In this document: one piece after another, positions 1 through 7,117 of the stretch
Position numbering within the stretch: the stretch's first letter is position 1
How the letters are laid out: each line of letters opens with the position of its first letter
From: Clostridium sp. CAG:253
GTDB taxonomy: Bacteria; Bacillota; Clostridia; Lachnospirales; Lachnospiraceae
Length of the DNA stretch: 16,457 nt
Assembly (NCBI GenBank): GCA_000436755.1
Contig: FR887272.1
Coordinates: 1 to 16,457, forward strand
Direction of reading: 5' to 3'
Notes under the pieces: generated by a model
The model's database searches: none
What the model saw: only the letters and a program-made list of their open reading frames with translations
What the model was told of the DNA's origin: nothing
Position numbers and translations under genes: made by a program

Positions 1-501
1 GTATGTGGACTTAACACGGCTTTGCGAATTTCTGATATTTTAAAGCTTCGCTGGAAAGATGTTTACAATGAAAATTTATTGTCTTTTAAATCTCATATTG
101 ATGTCAAAGAGCAAAAGACAGGCAAAAAAACAACTATTTTTATCAACAACAATTTAAAAGAAGCGTTGGCATCCTTCTTAAAAGATATTTTTGCAAAAAA
201 AGTAAAATTGTGTGAAGTGATGGAACAGTTTATTTTTCTTGGTCAAAAGTCTGAGTGTAAGCCTATTAGCAGGATACAAGCATTTCGGATAATATCTGAC
301 GCAGCAGGAAAATGTTTGATTAGCCATAATGTAAGCTGTCATTCGCTTAGAAAAACATTTGGGTATCATGCATGGAAAAATGGTGTATCACCAGCACTTC
401 TTACAAGCATTTATAATCATTCATCATATAAAATAACTACAAGGTATCTTGGGATAGACCAGGATGATAAAGACGAAGTTTTTAGCCTTGTCAATTTATA
501 A
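1..501 (+). CDS. Tyrosine recombinase/integrase, C-terminal catalytic part (5' end outside window)
   Basis: The frame is open from base 1 and ends at TAA 499-501, so the start lies to the left. The visible 166 residues are the catalytic domain of a tyrosine site-specific recombinase (Xer/phage integrase fold). Counting from the first visible codon, the family catalytic residues are present: Arg9 in ALRISDIL, a lysine-rich hairpin around QKTGKK, His114 and Arg117 in HSLR, His140 in YNHSS, and nucleophile Tyr149 in TRYLGI. The ending TRYLGIDQDDKDEV resembles the small clostridial/Bacillus integrases of about 180-190 residues; if so, only about 20-30 residues are missing. A methionine-type start at base 22 (TTG) is unlikely because homology continues upstream of it (GLNTALRIS). 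The gene looks intact rather than decayed. Its target site is unknown. It lies about 500 bases before csrA, with a small palindrome at its stop. Confidence 0.85.
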   Translation, partial: VCGLNTALRISDILKLRWKDVYNENLLSFKSHIDVKEQKTGKKTTIFINNNLKEALASFLKDIFAKKVKLCEVMEQFIFLGQKSECKPISRIQAFRIISDAAGKCLISHNVSCHSLRKTFGYHAWKNGVSPALLTSIYNHSSYKITTRYLGIDQDDKDEVFSLVNL

Positions 502-518
502 TACATTTAAAATGTATT
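500..518 (+). repeat. Palindrome at the stop of the recombinase gene
   Basis: AATACATTT (500-508) and AAATGTATT (510-518) are perfect inverted 9-mers around a single A, overlapping the TAA stop. No T-run follows, so it is a poor intrinsic terminator. It could slow decay of the mRNA 3' end or be a recombinase recognition site. Only the symmetry is seen; the role is a guess. Confidence 0.4.
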
Positions 519-569
519 GCTGTGATTATATACAATTAAGAAAATCTAAAAATAAAAATTCTATCATGG

Positions 570-593
570 AGACACAAATAAAATCTTGTGTCT
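570..593 (+). repeat. 8-bp hairpin, possible weak terminator
   Basis: AGACACAA (570-577) pairs perfectly with TTGTGTCT (586-593) across an 8-base loop. The following bases (ATTTGTC) form only a short T-run. It could end the recombinase transcript, but the stem is short and AT-rich. Confidence 0.3.
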
Positions 594-640
594 ATTTGTC
601 ATCTAAAAATTTCTATATATAGTCGTAGTTTGTCATTTAG

Positions 641-711
641 TTTTCTCAAAAATCTTTTCTCAAATCATTTTCGGATAATTTCAAAAAAATTTCATTATAT
701 TTCAAAATTCA
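641..711. repeat. Phased T-tract/TTTCA-like repeats
   Basis: TTTTCTCAAA occurs at 641-650 and again at 655-664. ATTTCA follows at 678-683, 689-694 and 699-704, with a truncated copy AATTCA at 706-711. The ATTFCA-type blocks recur every 10-11 bp, i.e. once per helical turn. Phased A/T tracts usually bend DNA. Alternatives are binding sites for a regulator or the neighbouring recombinase, or chance in AT-rich DNA. Confidence 0.4.
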
Positions 712-762
712 TTATCTGTTTAACCACAAAGTTTAAAGCGTGTTTTTATACAATTTCGCAAA

Positions 763-796
763 AAAATGTAACACAATGACTATTCTGTTACATTTT
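763..796. promoter_or_regulatory. 11-bp inverted repeat, possible operator upstream of csrA
   Basis: AAAATGTAACA (763-773) and TGTTACATTTT (786-796) are perfect inverted copies with a 12-base spacer. Each arm carries TGTWACA, itself a palindrome, so two copies of that site sit 19 bp apart. The element ends 34 bases before the TATAAT at 831-836. That position suits a regulator of the csrA promoter. A weak AT-rich terminator (trailing TTTT) is the alternative. Confidence 0.4.
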
Positions 797-992
797 CATT
801 TACAAGGCAAGGAGATAGCAGTTTTTGTTTTATAATATTCCGTTAAATTTTATTTTTATTCAGTCTATGAAACGTTATTGTTTGCATGTTTTGTGTAATC
901 AGCAACAAATAGAAAACAATTAAAAATAAAAAATGGATATTGAATAGCATTTTAAATGAATGCCGGACAAAAAATACAAGGAGGTAATGTGA

Positions 993-1235
993 ATGTTAAG
1001 ACTTTCGGTAGAAAACGAAGAGTATCTCATGGTTGGAGACAATGTAAAGATTATCTTTTTAGGAGGAACAGGAAATCATCACAGAATTATGATTGATGCT
1101 CCAAAAGAAGTAAAGATAGTCAGAAGCAAGGCTATCAAAAAATATATGAAAGACAAAGAGCTTGCAGCTAAATTTCCAACATATTACGAGGAAAAAGAAC
1201 ATCCTGAAAAGTACAGGAAAAAAACAAAACATTAA
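993..1235 (+). CDS. csrA: CsrA-family carbon storage/flagellar translational regulator, divergent
   Basis: Encodes 80 residues. Positions 1-52 align without gaps to classical CsrA: MLRL...YLMVGDNVKI..LGGTGNHHRIMIDAPKEVKIVR, including Leu4, Gly15-Asp16, the GNxxRI segment and the RNA-contacting Arg44. CsrA is a cytoplasmic homodimer that binds GGA motifs in mRNA leaders; in Bacillus it represses flagellin (hag) translation and is titrated by FliW. Here the first strand reads SVENEE where Escherichia coli has TRRVGE, so the basic residues 6 and 7 are lost. A charged tail of about 28 residues (53-80) follows, longer than usual. The start is fixed by AAGGAGGT (978-985), 7 bases before ATG. Flagellin is the next gene, and its leader carries candidate CsrA sites. 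FliW is not in the window. Family assignment is firm; the effect of the missing basic residues is unknown. Confidence 0.9.
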   Translation: MLRLSVENEEYLMVGDNVKIIFLGGTGNHHRIMIDAPKEVKIVRSKAIKKYMKDKELAAKFPTYYEEKEHPEKYRKKTKH

Positions 1236-1262
1236 CACAAAAACGAAAGTGACAGAGATAAT

Positions 1263-1289
1263 AAACAGCTGAACCTAGGCAGCGGTTTT
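1263..1289 (+). terminator. Candidate intrinsic terminator of csrA
   Basis: AAAC (1263-1266) pairs with GTTT (1285-1288) and GCTG (1268-1271) with CAGC (1280-1283), separated by one A/G mismatch. The loop is 8 bases. The 3' side runs into TTTTATTATAT. It lies 28 bases after the csrA stop. The stem is interrupted, so efficiency may be partial. Confidence 0.45.
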
Positions 1290-1298
1290 ATTATATAG

Positions 1299-1345
1299 CG
1301 GCATCGAAAGCAGAAATGTATTACAGCCACTATATTTCGATGCCG
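1299..1345 (+). repeat. 11-bp inverted repeat before the flagellin promoter
   Basis: CGGCATCGAAA (1299-1309) and TTTCGATGCCG (1335-1345) are perfect inverted copies around a 25-base loop. No T-run follows, so it is not an obvious terminator. It lies 40 bases upstream of the candidate sigma-28 -35 element, where an operator would sit, or it may fold at the 3' end of a csrA read-through transcript. Confidence 0.45.
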
Positions 1346-1385
1346 GAAAATACAGTCAGGAATGAAAGATAATATTTGACCAAGC

Positions 1386-1412
1386 TAAAAGCGAGGGATA
1401 ATTCTTCGATGA
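1386..1412 (+). promoter_or_regulatory. Candidate sigma-28 (FliA/SigD) promoter for flagellin
   Basis: TAAA at 1386-1389 is followed by 15 bases and then TTCGATGA at 1405-1412. The known flagellar sigma consensus is TAAA, about 15 bases, then GCCGATAA; spacing matches exactly and the -10 matches 5 of 8 including the CGAT core. Transcription would begin near 1419 and give a flagellin leader of about 185 bases. Confidence 0.45.
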
Positions 1413-1446
1413 AGAGAAATGTTCATTAATGAATAGTTCTTTAAAT

Positions 1447-1465
1447 CCCCCATTTGAAATGGGGG
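1447..1465 (+). ncRNA. GC-rich hairpin in the flagellin mRNA leader
   Basis: CCCCCATTT (1447-1455) and AAATGGGGG (1457-1465) are perfect inverted copies around one G. A realistic RNA fold is a 7-bp stem with five G-C pairs and a TTGAA loop. It stands out in AT-rich DNA and is followed by TTGCTAAC, not a T-run, so it is not a normal terminator. Near the predicted 5' end it could protect the mRNA or form part of a regulatory fold. Confidence 0.45.
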
Positions 1466-1547
1466 TTGCTAACTTTGAAAAGGAAGAAGATGTAAATTAA
1501 AAATCTGTAGAAAAATTCCGGCTGAAACAATGAAAACTAAAAGAAAA

Positions 1548-1574
1548 TGCGTCTAATAAAAGGATTTTGGCGTA
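1548..1574 (+). promoter_or_regulatory. Candidate CsrA-binding hairpin in the flagellin leader
   Basis: TGCGTC (1548-1553) pairs with GGCGTA (1569-1574), counting two G-U pairs. After a 4-base bulge, AAAA (1558-1561) pairs with TTTT (1565-1568), leaving GGA (1562-1564) as the loop. A GGA in a hairpin loop is the classic CsrA target. A second GGA at 1590-1592 lies in the ribosome site, 28 bases on, a distance a CsrA dimer can bridge. The fold is inferred by eye. Confidence 0.45.
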
Positions 1575-1603
1575 AGAAATGAAAGACATGGAGGTAAAAT
1601 ATT

Positions 1604-3703
1604 ATGGTAGTACAGCACAATATGTCAGCTATGAACGCTAACAGAATGTTAGGAATCACAACAAATTCACTCTCAAAATCAACAGAGAAATTATCATCAG
1701 GTTACAGAATCAACAGAGCCGCTGATGATGCAGCAGGACTTGCAATTTCTGAAAAGATGAGAGGACAGATAAGAGGCTTAAATAAGGCTTCTTCAAATGC
1801 ACAGGATGGTATCTCAATGATACAGACAGCAGAAGGTGCATTAACAGAGACACACAGTATTCTTCAGAGAATGAGAGAGCTTGCGGTACAGGCATCAAAC
1901 GATACAGCAACAGACGACGACAGAACTCAGATTCAGAACGAGATCGACCAGCTTACACAGGAAGTTGACCGTATCGCAAACACAACAGAGTTCAACACAA
2001 AGAAGCTTCTTGATGGTTCAAGAACAGGTGGCGTATCGGAAAAAGCCGGCTCAATCAAGACAGATGCAAGCTTTGGAAACAGCCTTGTGTCTGCAACAGT
2101 TACAACAGACGGTTCAGCAAAGTCAGGAATTACAGATGTAATCAGACTTGAAGTTAATAAGGACTTTTCAGCAGGACAGTCAGTAAAAGGACAGCAAAAG
2201 TTATCTGATGATATGATGACAAAGATTAATAGTATTGTAACAGGAGGAACTCCTGTAACTTTAGATCCTGTTTTGCAGGCAGCGGCGCAGAGCGTGACAA
2301 ATACAGGTTACAATGCAAATGGCTCAACAGCAGAAAATATCAAGTCAGCTGCTGATGCCGTTAAAACAGCAATCACATCAAAGCAGACTGATGTAAATAA
2401 TTCAAATACAGCAGTTGAGAAAAACAATGACTCAATTGAAAAAACTGTTGATAATATTATGGCACTTGCTAAGACAAATACCAATACAACAACAGGAGCT
2501 ACTTTCTTAAAAGATGGTGTTACAAAAGAAGATTTGACAAATGCTATCAAAAATTACAAAGATGCACTTGTTAAGGATGGTGTTGCAGCTGGAGCAGGTA
2601 CTTCAGATGAGATAACAGCTGCAAAAACAGCACTTACAAATCTGTTTTCAACAGATGCTACAACTAAACTTCCGGTTGGATTAAAAACAACTGATACAAT
2701 AATTGCAGCAGGAATAGAGGCTGATAATGCAACTGCAATAGCAGCAGTAAAAAGTGCAGGACTGGATACTACAAAAACATTAAAAGATGCAGCTGATGAG
2801 ATAACGGGTGCTCTTGATACAAATATAAAAGCACTTGCAGGCGTTGAAATTACAAATAAGACTAATGAAGCACAGCTTTCACAACTTCAGGATGTAAGTG
2901 ATATTTTGGGAAATACTGAACTTACATCAGCTATAGTAGATTATGAAAAAGCAAAAACAGATTTAAATGGATTAACTAATCCGTCTGATGCCAAAAAAGC
3001 AGAATATCAGGCAAAAGTTGATAGTGCAAAGGCAAAGCTTGATAGCCTTAATACAGAGTCTTCACCTATAAATATTACAGACCTTTTTGGAAGCAGTGCC
3101 AGTGATTCATTTAGCATAGCTTCAAAGGTTGATGATAAAAATAATCTTACAATCAATATTAAGAATAAGTCAGGTGATGATACAGTTATTACAATTTCAA
3201 ATGCAGATCATCTTAAAGCAGGTGATACACTTACAATCACGTCACAGGCTATGGTCGAGAGTAAAGAAGCTGCAGTAGGAAAAGAGGCAGTTCGTCTTCA
3301 GATTGGTGCAAATGCAGGTCAGGAAATGCAGCTTGGAATCAATTCAATGAAAGCATCTGATCTTGACATAGTTCAGAATAAGGAAGGCAAAGAGGGTGAT
3401 GCCCTTGAAGTAACAAAGCAGTCATCAGCTTCTATGGCAATTAATGCATATGATATGGCTATTCAGAAGGTATCAACAGAGCGTGCTAAGATGGGTGCCG
3501 TTCAGAACAGACTTGAGCATACTATTCAGAATCTTGATACTGCATCTGAGAATACTCAGACGGCAGAGTCTCGTATCCGTGATACAGATATGGCTGAGGA
3601 GATGGTTAATTACAGCAGCAGTAATATCCTTTCTCAGGCAGGTCAGTCTATGCTTGCACAGGCAAAGAACTCTACACAGGGTATTTTATCACTTTTACAG
3701 TAG
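1604..3703 (+). CDS. fliC: Flagellin, large form with extended variable domain
   Basis: Encodes the 699-residue filament subunit. Residues 1-140 are a canonical flagellin N-terminus ([45 protein letters not shown]), and residues 607-699 are the matching C-terminal D1/D0 helices ([10 protein letters not shown] ... [18 protein letters not shown]). Arg89, Leu93 and Glu113 correspond to Salmonella FliC Arg90, Leu94 and Glu114, the TLR5 contact residues, so the protein should be immunostimulatory if the host is an animal. The middle, about 150-600, is Ala/Thr/Lys/Asp-rich and partly heptad-like. I see no Cys or Trp. Most flagellins are 270-500 residues, so the exposed domain is large. There is no signal peptide, as expected for export by the flagellar apparatus. 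GGAGGT at 1590-1595 sets the ATG 8 bases later. It is probably under sigma-28 and CsrA control. Confidence 0.97.
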   Translation: MVVQHNMSAMNANRMLGITTNSLSKSTEKLSSGYRINRAADDAAGLAISEKMRGQIRGLNKASSNAQDGISMIQTAEGALTETHSILQRMRELAVQASNDTATDDDRTQIQNEIDQLTQEVDRIANTTEFNTKKLLDGSRTGGVSEKAGSIKTDASFGNSLVSATVTTDGSAKSGITDVIRLEVNKDFSAGQSVKGQQKLSDDMMTKINSIVTGGTPVTLDPVLQAAAQSVTNTGYNANGSTAENIKSAADAVKTAITSKQTDVNNSNTAVEKNNDSIEKTVDNIMALAKTNTNTTTGATFLKDGVTKEDLTNAIKNYKDALVKDGVAAGAGTSDEITAAKTALTNLFSTDATTKLPVGLKTTDTIIAAGIEADNATAIAAVKSAGLDTTKTLKDAADEITGALDTNIKALAGVEITNKTNEAQLSQLQDVSDILGNTELTSAIVDYEKAKTDLNGLTNPSDAKKAEYQAKVDSAKAKLDSLNTESSPINITDLFGSSASDSFSIASKVDDKNNLTINIKNKSGDDTVITISNADHLKAGDTLTITSQAMVESKEAAVGKEAVRLQIGANAGQEMQLGINSMKASDLDIVQNKEGKEGDALEVTKQSSASMAINAYDMAIQKVSTERAKMGAVQNRLEHTIQNLDTASENTQTAESRIRDTDMAEEMVNYSSSNILSQAGQSMLAQAKNSTQGILSLLQ

Positions 3704-4103
3704 TATCTTGATGCTGGAATAAAATTATTTTACTTTTTAATATTTGTAAAATAAATAGTAAGGATTAAAAACCGCTACGGAATATATGATTTTTTCATGT
3801 ATTTCGTAGCGGTTTTTGTTATAGCTTATACTTTAGGTGTGAAATATGGTAATATAATTTGTAATTTTTGTAAATGCAGATGGAATAAAGAATAAAAACA
3901 ATATTGCGTCCCCAAAAATATCATGTTAATATATATTTAAGCAAATACTCTTATTATCTGAATGTGAGATACACATGTTCATAAAATCTGATTTCATAAA
4001 GATTCTTTGCTTATATAACCGGTATACGACAATAGAATAAGCGGAGAATGATATGGAGTAGGATTTTCATGTTATTATCCGCATAGACGAAAGGAGAATG
4101 CTT
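3704..4103. other. Intergenic region between flagellin and the Rpn gene
   Basis: Apart from the flagellin terminator, I see no gene and no convincing promoter. TATAAT at 3853-3858 has no acceptable -35 box. AAGCAAA (3939-3945) and TTTGCTT (4006-4012) are inverted but short and 60 bases apart. Nothing here marks a mobile-element end. Confidence 0.5.
3767..3817 (+). terminator. Strong intrinsic terminator after flagellin
   Basis: A 23-base arm (3767-3789, starting AAAAACCGCTACG) pairs along its full length with 3795-3817 (ending CGTAGCGGTTTTT), with two G-U pairs and a TTTTT loop. The A-run on the 5' side and T-run on the 3' side would let it work on either strand. It sits 64 bases after the flagellin stop. 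Confidence 0.93.
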
Positions 4104-5075
4104 ATGACAAATAATGAGGAGAAGAAAACAAAAGCACATAACAGAGAAAAAAATAAAGGAATTTACAGAAATCATAAAGATGGTGTTGCATATAAACTTT
4201 TTTCAGGAAAGAAAGAATCGCTATCCTTGTATAATAGCATTATGAAAACTGATTACACAGATCCTGATGAATTAGAAATTGTTACATTAAATAGTGCAAT
4301 TTATATAGGGAGAAAAAATGATAATGCAATAATTTTACATTTTAATATGCTGTTGACAGAGTTTCAGACAACTTTTAACCCGAATATGCCGCTTAGAACA
4401 CTTATATATGTGGCAAATGAATATGAAAAATATATAGTGGAGCATGAATTAAATTTGTATTCAGAATACATACAGGAGATACCGACACCACACTTTGTAA
4501 CATTATATTATGGAAGTGCTGAGCAGCCGGAAAATCAAATTTTAAAATTGTCAAATGCATATAAATGTAAAAACGAAAAACCGGAATTGGAACTTATGGT
4601 AACGCAGTATAATGTAAATCCAAATTTCAATGAAGAGTTGAAAAGAAGGTGTCCAGAACTTGATGGATATATAAAGTATGTAGACAAGACAAGATTCTAT
4701 CATAAACAAGGCATGACATATGAAGAAGCAGTCAGAAAGTCGGTAGATGAATGTATAGAAGAGGGAATATTAAAAGAATTTTTTATAAAAAATAAGGCGG
4801 AGGTGATTTCTATGACAATATTTGAATATGACGAAGAAGAACATATGAGGCTTGAGAGAGAAGAACAGTATAGGAAAGGTGAAAAAGCAGGTGAGGCACG
4901 GGGGGAAAAGCGTGGCATTGAAATTGGCGAAAAAAATGGGAGAATTATCGGAGCTATAGGAATACTAAAGGATTTAGGTATGTCTGAAAGTCAAATAGAG
5001 AATCAGATAGCAATGAAATATAAATTGAACAGGGAAGAGATTGCAAAGTATCTTAGGGAATACTCAAAACGATGA
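4104..5075 (+). CDS. Rpn/PDDEXK-family recombination-promoting nuclease-like protein
   Basis: Encodes 323 residues from ATG 4104. AAGGAG (4091-4096) is 7 bases before this ATG, whereas an in-frame ATG at 4098 is only one base from the ribosome site and is rejected. The body matches the Lachnospiraceae type of the Rpn (YhgA-like, PDDEXK_2) family: an N-terminal AYKLF segment, Asp73 in GRKND, Glu86-x-Gln88 in LTEFQ, FNPNMPLR, PTPHFVTLYYG, EQPENQILKLS, and a repetitive tail KGEKAGEARGEKRG. Asp73 and Glu86-x-Gln88 fit the nuclease core, with Gln in place of the usual Lys, as is common in this family. Known members cut DNA and promote RecA-independent recombination in E. coli, and are often annotated as putative transposases; a defence role has been proposed for some. 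No transposon ends are visible. It stands alone, convergent with fbp. Confidence 0.8.
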   Translation: MTNNEEKKTKAHNREKNKGIYRNHKDGVAYKLFSGKKESLSLYNSIMKTDYTDPDELEIVTLNSAIYIGRKNDNAIILHFNMLLTEFQTTFNPNMPLRTLIYVANEYEKYIVEHELNLYSEYIQEIPTPHFVTLYYGSAEQPENQILKLSNAYKCKNEKPELELMVTQYNVNPNFNEELKRRCPELDGYIKYVDKTRFYHKQGMTYEEAVRKSVDECIEEGILKEFFIKNKAEVISMTIFEYDEEEHMRLEREEQYRKGEKAGEARGEKRGIEIGEKNGRIIGAIGILKDLGMSESQIENQIAMKYKLNREEIAKYLREYSKR

Positions 5076-5112
5076 CTGTTTCAAAGATAATCTGAAGAAT
5101 GTGTAAATGAAT

Positions 5113-5142
5113 AAGGTCTTGCCATATGGCAGGACCTTTTTT
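5113..5142 (+). terminator. Intrinsic terminator of the Rpn gene
   Basis: AAGGTCTTGCC (5113-5123) pairs with GGCAGGACCTT (5128-5138) with one T-G wobble and an ATAT loop, followed by six Ts (5137-5142). It lies 38 bases after the stop. On the reverse strand the run of Ts is too short to serve fbp well. Confidence 0.92.
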
Positions 5143-5186
5143 AAAATGTACATCAAAATACTTCCCGACAATGAAGACACCGGCTT

Positions 5187-7073
5187 TTAATTCACAATAT
5201 CACTCTCTAAAAGCGTCTTGAGATCTTCAATTTCATCATGTATCTTTTTGCCGTTTTCGGTATCTTTGACAAGTATTCTTGGGTTTGCTGTGTAAACGAT
5301 TTCAGATTCGGAATCAATATCTTTATTGTCTCTAAGTGCTTTATATACACTTTCAAAAGGATGATGTGCTTTTATTCTCATTCCATGTGAGTTGAATATA
5401 AGGGTGTATCCGGCAATTCCGGTTGTTTCATGATATGCTTTACTGAAACCGCCATCTATAACAAGAAGTTTTCCGTTTGCTCTTATAGGCGATTCTCCTT
5501 CGATTGTCTTGACAGGGGTATGTCCGTTTATAATATGTGATTCAGGTGAGAAAAGACCAAATTCGTGAAGTATCATATTGCAGGTCTTTTCATTATGGTA
5601 AAACCGGTAATATGGATTTGTCGGCTCATGCCATGTTTTTTCGTCTTTTATCATACTTCTTTCAAAAGTTTTTATGACACGGCCGCAAAGCGGAGATTTA
5701 TGTCCAGCCCATAAAAACCACATAAAATCGAGGGCATTTTGGTTATCGTTGTCAAGGTAAGCAAGTCTTGCCATTTTATCGGCATAATCAAGATATTTTT
5801 TGCCCTGATATACAACACCGTCAAGTGTTATTCCGTCAAAGTTTCCATATTCATCAAGAGGAACACAGCCATGATATAAAAGATTGCTGTTGAAAATTTT
5901 GTACATGCTGCCTTTTTCATATAAAAATTTAATATGTTTTTGCAAACGGCTGCTTCCGGTAAAAGCTGCCTGAAGTTCGTCCATCAGTGCATTTTCCTGT
6001 TCGGTAAGTTCCAAAGGATTGTCGGGACTGACGGTAGGTAGGTCAATATCGGATAATTTGTAAATAAATTTATTTTTATTATCGTTATTTGAAATAGAAA
6101 TAGTAAAATTTTCCAAATTTATTTTTGAGAGAAGAAGTCTTTCATTCATTTCATATTCAGGATGACGTTTTATTATCTGTTCTTCAAGTTTAAACAAAAT
6201 AACAGATATTGCTTTTAGGGCTGCGTCCATCGGCTCTTTGTCCTTATATGTCTTTTCTCCGAAAAGGGCAAGGTTTCTAAGACTTATTCCATATCCGTTT
6301 TCGAGAATTCTTGTATTATTATATTTTAGATTGTTTCTTATTACATTGGCTATTGATGCTTTATTTCCGCATGCTGCACCCATCCACAATATATCATGGT
6401 TACCCCATTCAATATCGAGAGAATGATGTTCCATAAGTAAATCAAGAATCATATCAGCACATGGACCTCGGTCAAATATATCACCGACAATGTGGAGATG
6501 GTCTACGGCAAGCCTTTTTATAAGATTTGCAAGTGCAATAATAAATTCGTCACCATTATTGATATTTAATATTGTATCAAGAATTACTTTGTGATAACGA
6601 ACCTGATTGTCATCCTCATCTTTCTGTACATGCAGAAGCTCATCTATAATATAAGCAAACTCTTTTGGCATGGCTTTTCTTACTTTTGAGCGTGTGTATT
6701 TTGAAGAGAGGAGTTTGGCAATTTCAATAAGGTTGCCGAGCATCATGCGGTACCATTCTTCGGGGAGTTCGTGCTCTTTATGGAGCATTTCAAGTTTTTC
6801 TTTGGGGTAATAAATAAGTGTGCATATCTCACGGCGTTCAACGCTGCTGAGTGTGTCACGAAACAATAAATCAACTTTTTCATGTATAACACCTGAGCAA
6901 TTATTTAAAATGTGGCAGAAAGCTTCATATTCGCCATGAATATCGCTCATAAAATGTTCAGTACCTTTTGGAAGGTTGCAAATGGCACTTAAGTTTATAA
7001 TTTCACTGCTCACAGCCTGTTTTGTAGGATATTTCTGTGAGAGCAGTTTCAGGTATTTTTCGCTGTTTTCCAT
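5187..7073 (-). CDS. fbp: Fructose-1,6-bisphosphatase, class III
   Basis: This 628-residue cytoplasmic enzyme hydrolyses fructose 1,6-bisphosphate to fructose 6-phosphate in gluconeogenesis (EC 3.1.3.11). It belongs to the Firmicutes class III family, unrelated to the class I enzyme, with a calcineurin-like metallophosphatase core. Metal-site motifs are visible: SDIHGEYEAF with Asp44 and His46, GDIFDRGP (197-204), GNHDILWMG with Asn225 and His226, and INGHTPVK with His518. The length is close to the family's usual 640-670. The start is supported by AGAGGTG a few bases before the ATG on the reverse strand. The gene is monocistronic, divergent from the PHP/ABC operon and convergent with the Rpn gene. 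A TATAAT lies about 45 bases upstream. Class III enzymes are typically allosterically controlled by phosphoenolpyruvate and AMP; that is family knowledge and not visible here. Confidence 0.97.
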   Translation of the reverse strand: MENSEKYLKLLSQKYPTKQAVSSEIINLSAICNLPKGTEHFMSDIHGEYEAFCHILNNCSGVIHEKVDLLFRDTLSSVERREICTLIYYPKEKLEMLHKEHELPEEWYRMMLGNLIEIAKLLSSKYTRSKVRKAMPKEFAYIIDELLHVQKDEDDNQVRYHKVILDTILNINNGDEFIIALANLIKRLAVDHLHIVGDIFDRGPCADMILDLLMEHHSLDIEWGNHDILWMGAACGNKASIANVIRNNLKYNNTRILENGYGISLRNLALFGEKTYKDKEPMDAALKAISVILFKLEEQIIKRHPEYEMNERLLLSKINLENFTISISNNDNKNKFIYKLSDIDLPTVSPDNPLELTEQENALMDELQAAFTGSSRLQKHIKFLYEKGSMYKIFNSNLLYHGCVPLDEYGNFDGITLDGVVYQGKKYLDYADKMARLAYLDNDNQNALDFMWFLWAGHKSPLCGRVIKTFERSMIKDEKTWHEPTNPYYRFYHNEKTCNMILHEFGLFSPESHIINGHTPVKTIEGESPIRANGKLLVIDGGFSKAYHETTGIAGYTLIFNSHGMRIKAHHPFESVYKALRDNKDIDSESEIVYTANPRILVKDTENGKKIHDEIEDLKTLLESDIVN

Positions 7074-7117
7074 GTTACACCTCTTGTATTGTTTTAATCA
7101 AAATTTTAAGTTATCTA

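Larger units (their letters stand above)
502..992. other. Long AT-rich non-coding gap between recombinase and csrA
   Basis: No convincing gene is visible here. A 63-codon open frame at 588-779 has no ribosome site and low-complexity sequence. The gap contains an 8-bp hairpin (AGACACAA 570-577 with TTGTGTCT 586-593), T-rich blocks phased near 11 bp (641-711), an 11-bp inverted repeat (763-796), and a perfect TATAAT at 831-836 without a good -35 box. The last of these is a possible -10 element for csrA. Three strong symmetry or phasing features suggest a regulatory or recombination region rather than filler. Confidence 0.6.
1236..1603. other. Structured csrA-flagellin intergenic region
   Basis: No coding sequence is seen in these 368 bases. 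In order they hold a candidate terminator (1263-1289), a long-range 11-bp inverted repeat (1299-1345), a candidate sigma-28 promoter (1386-1412), the perfect palindrome TTCATTAATGAA (1422-1433), a GC-rich hairpin (1447-1465), a GGA-loop hairpin (1548-1574), and the flagellin ribosome site (1590-1595). I found no c-di-GMP riboswitch core. Confidence 0.6.

Noticed and set aside
588..779. 63-codon open frame in the recombinase-csrA gap
   Set aside because: No ribosome site, and its Phe/Ser/Lys/Ile-rich product is what AT-rich non-coding DNA gives.
1236..1603. c-di-GMP riboswitch in the flagellin leader
   Set aside because: Looked for because such riboswitches precede some clostridial flagellar genes; the conserved core sequence is absent.
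502..1603. Invertible promoter switch flanked by inverted repeats
   Set aside because: All inverted repeats seen are short and close-set hairpins; no well-separated pair encloses a promoter in the window.
3939..4012. AAGCAAA/TTTGCTT as transposon ends around the Rpn promoter
   Set aside because: Seven bases in AT-rich DNA, 60 bases apart and both on one side of the gene; likely chance.
4098..4103. ATG at 4098 as start of the Rpn gene
   Set aside because: Only one base after the GGAG ribosome site; ATG 4104 has proper 7-base spacing.
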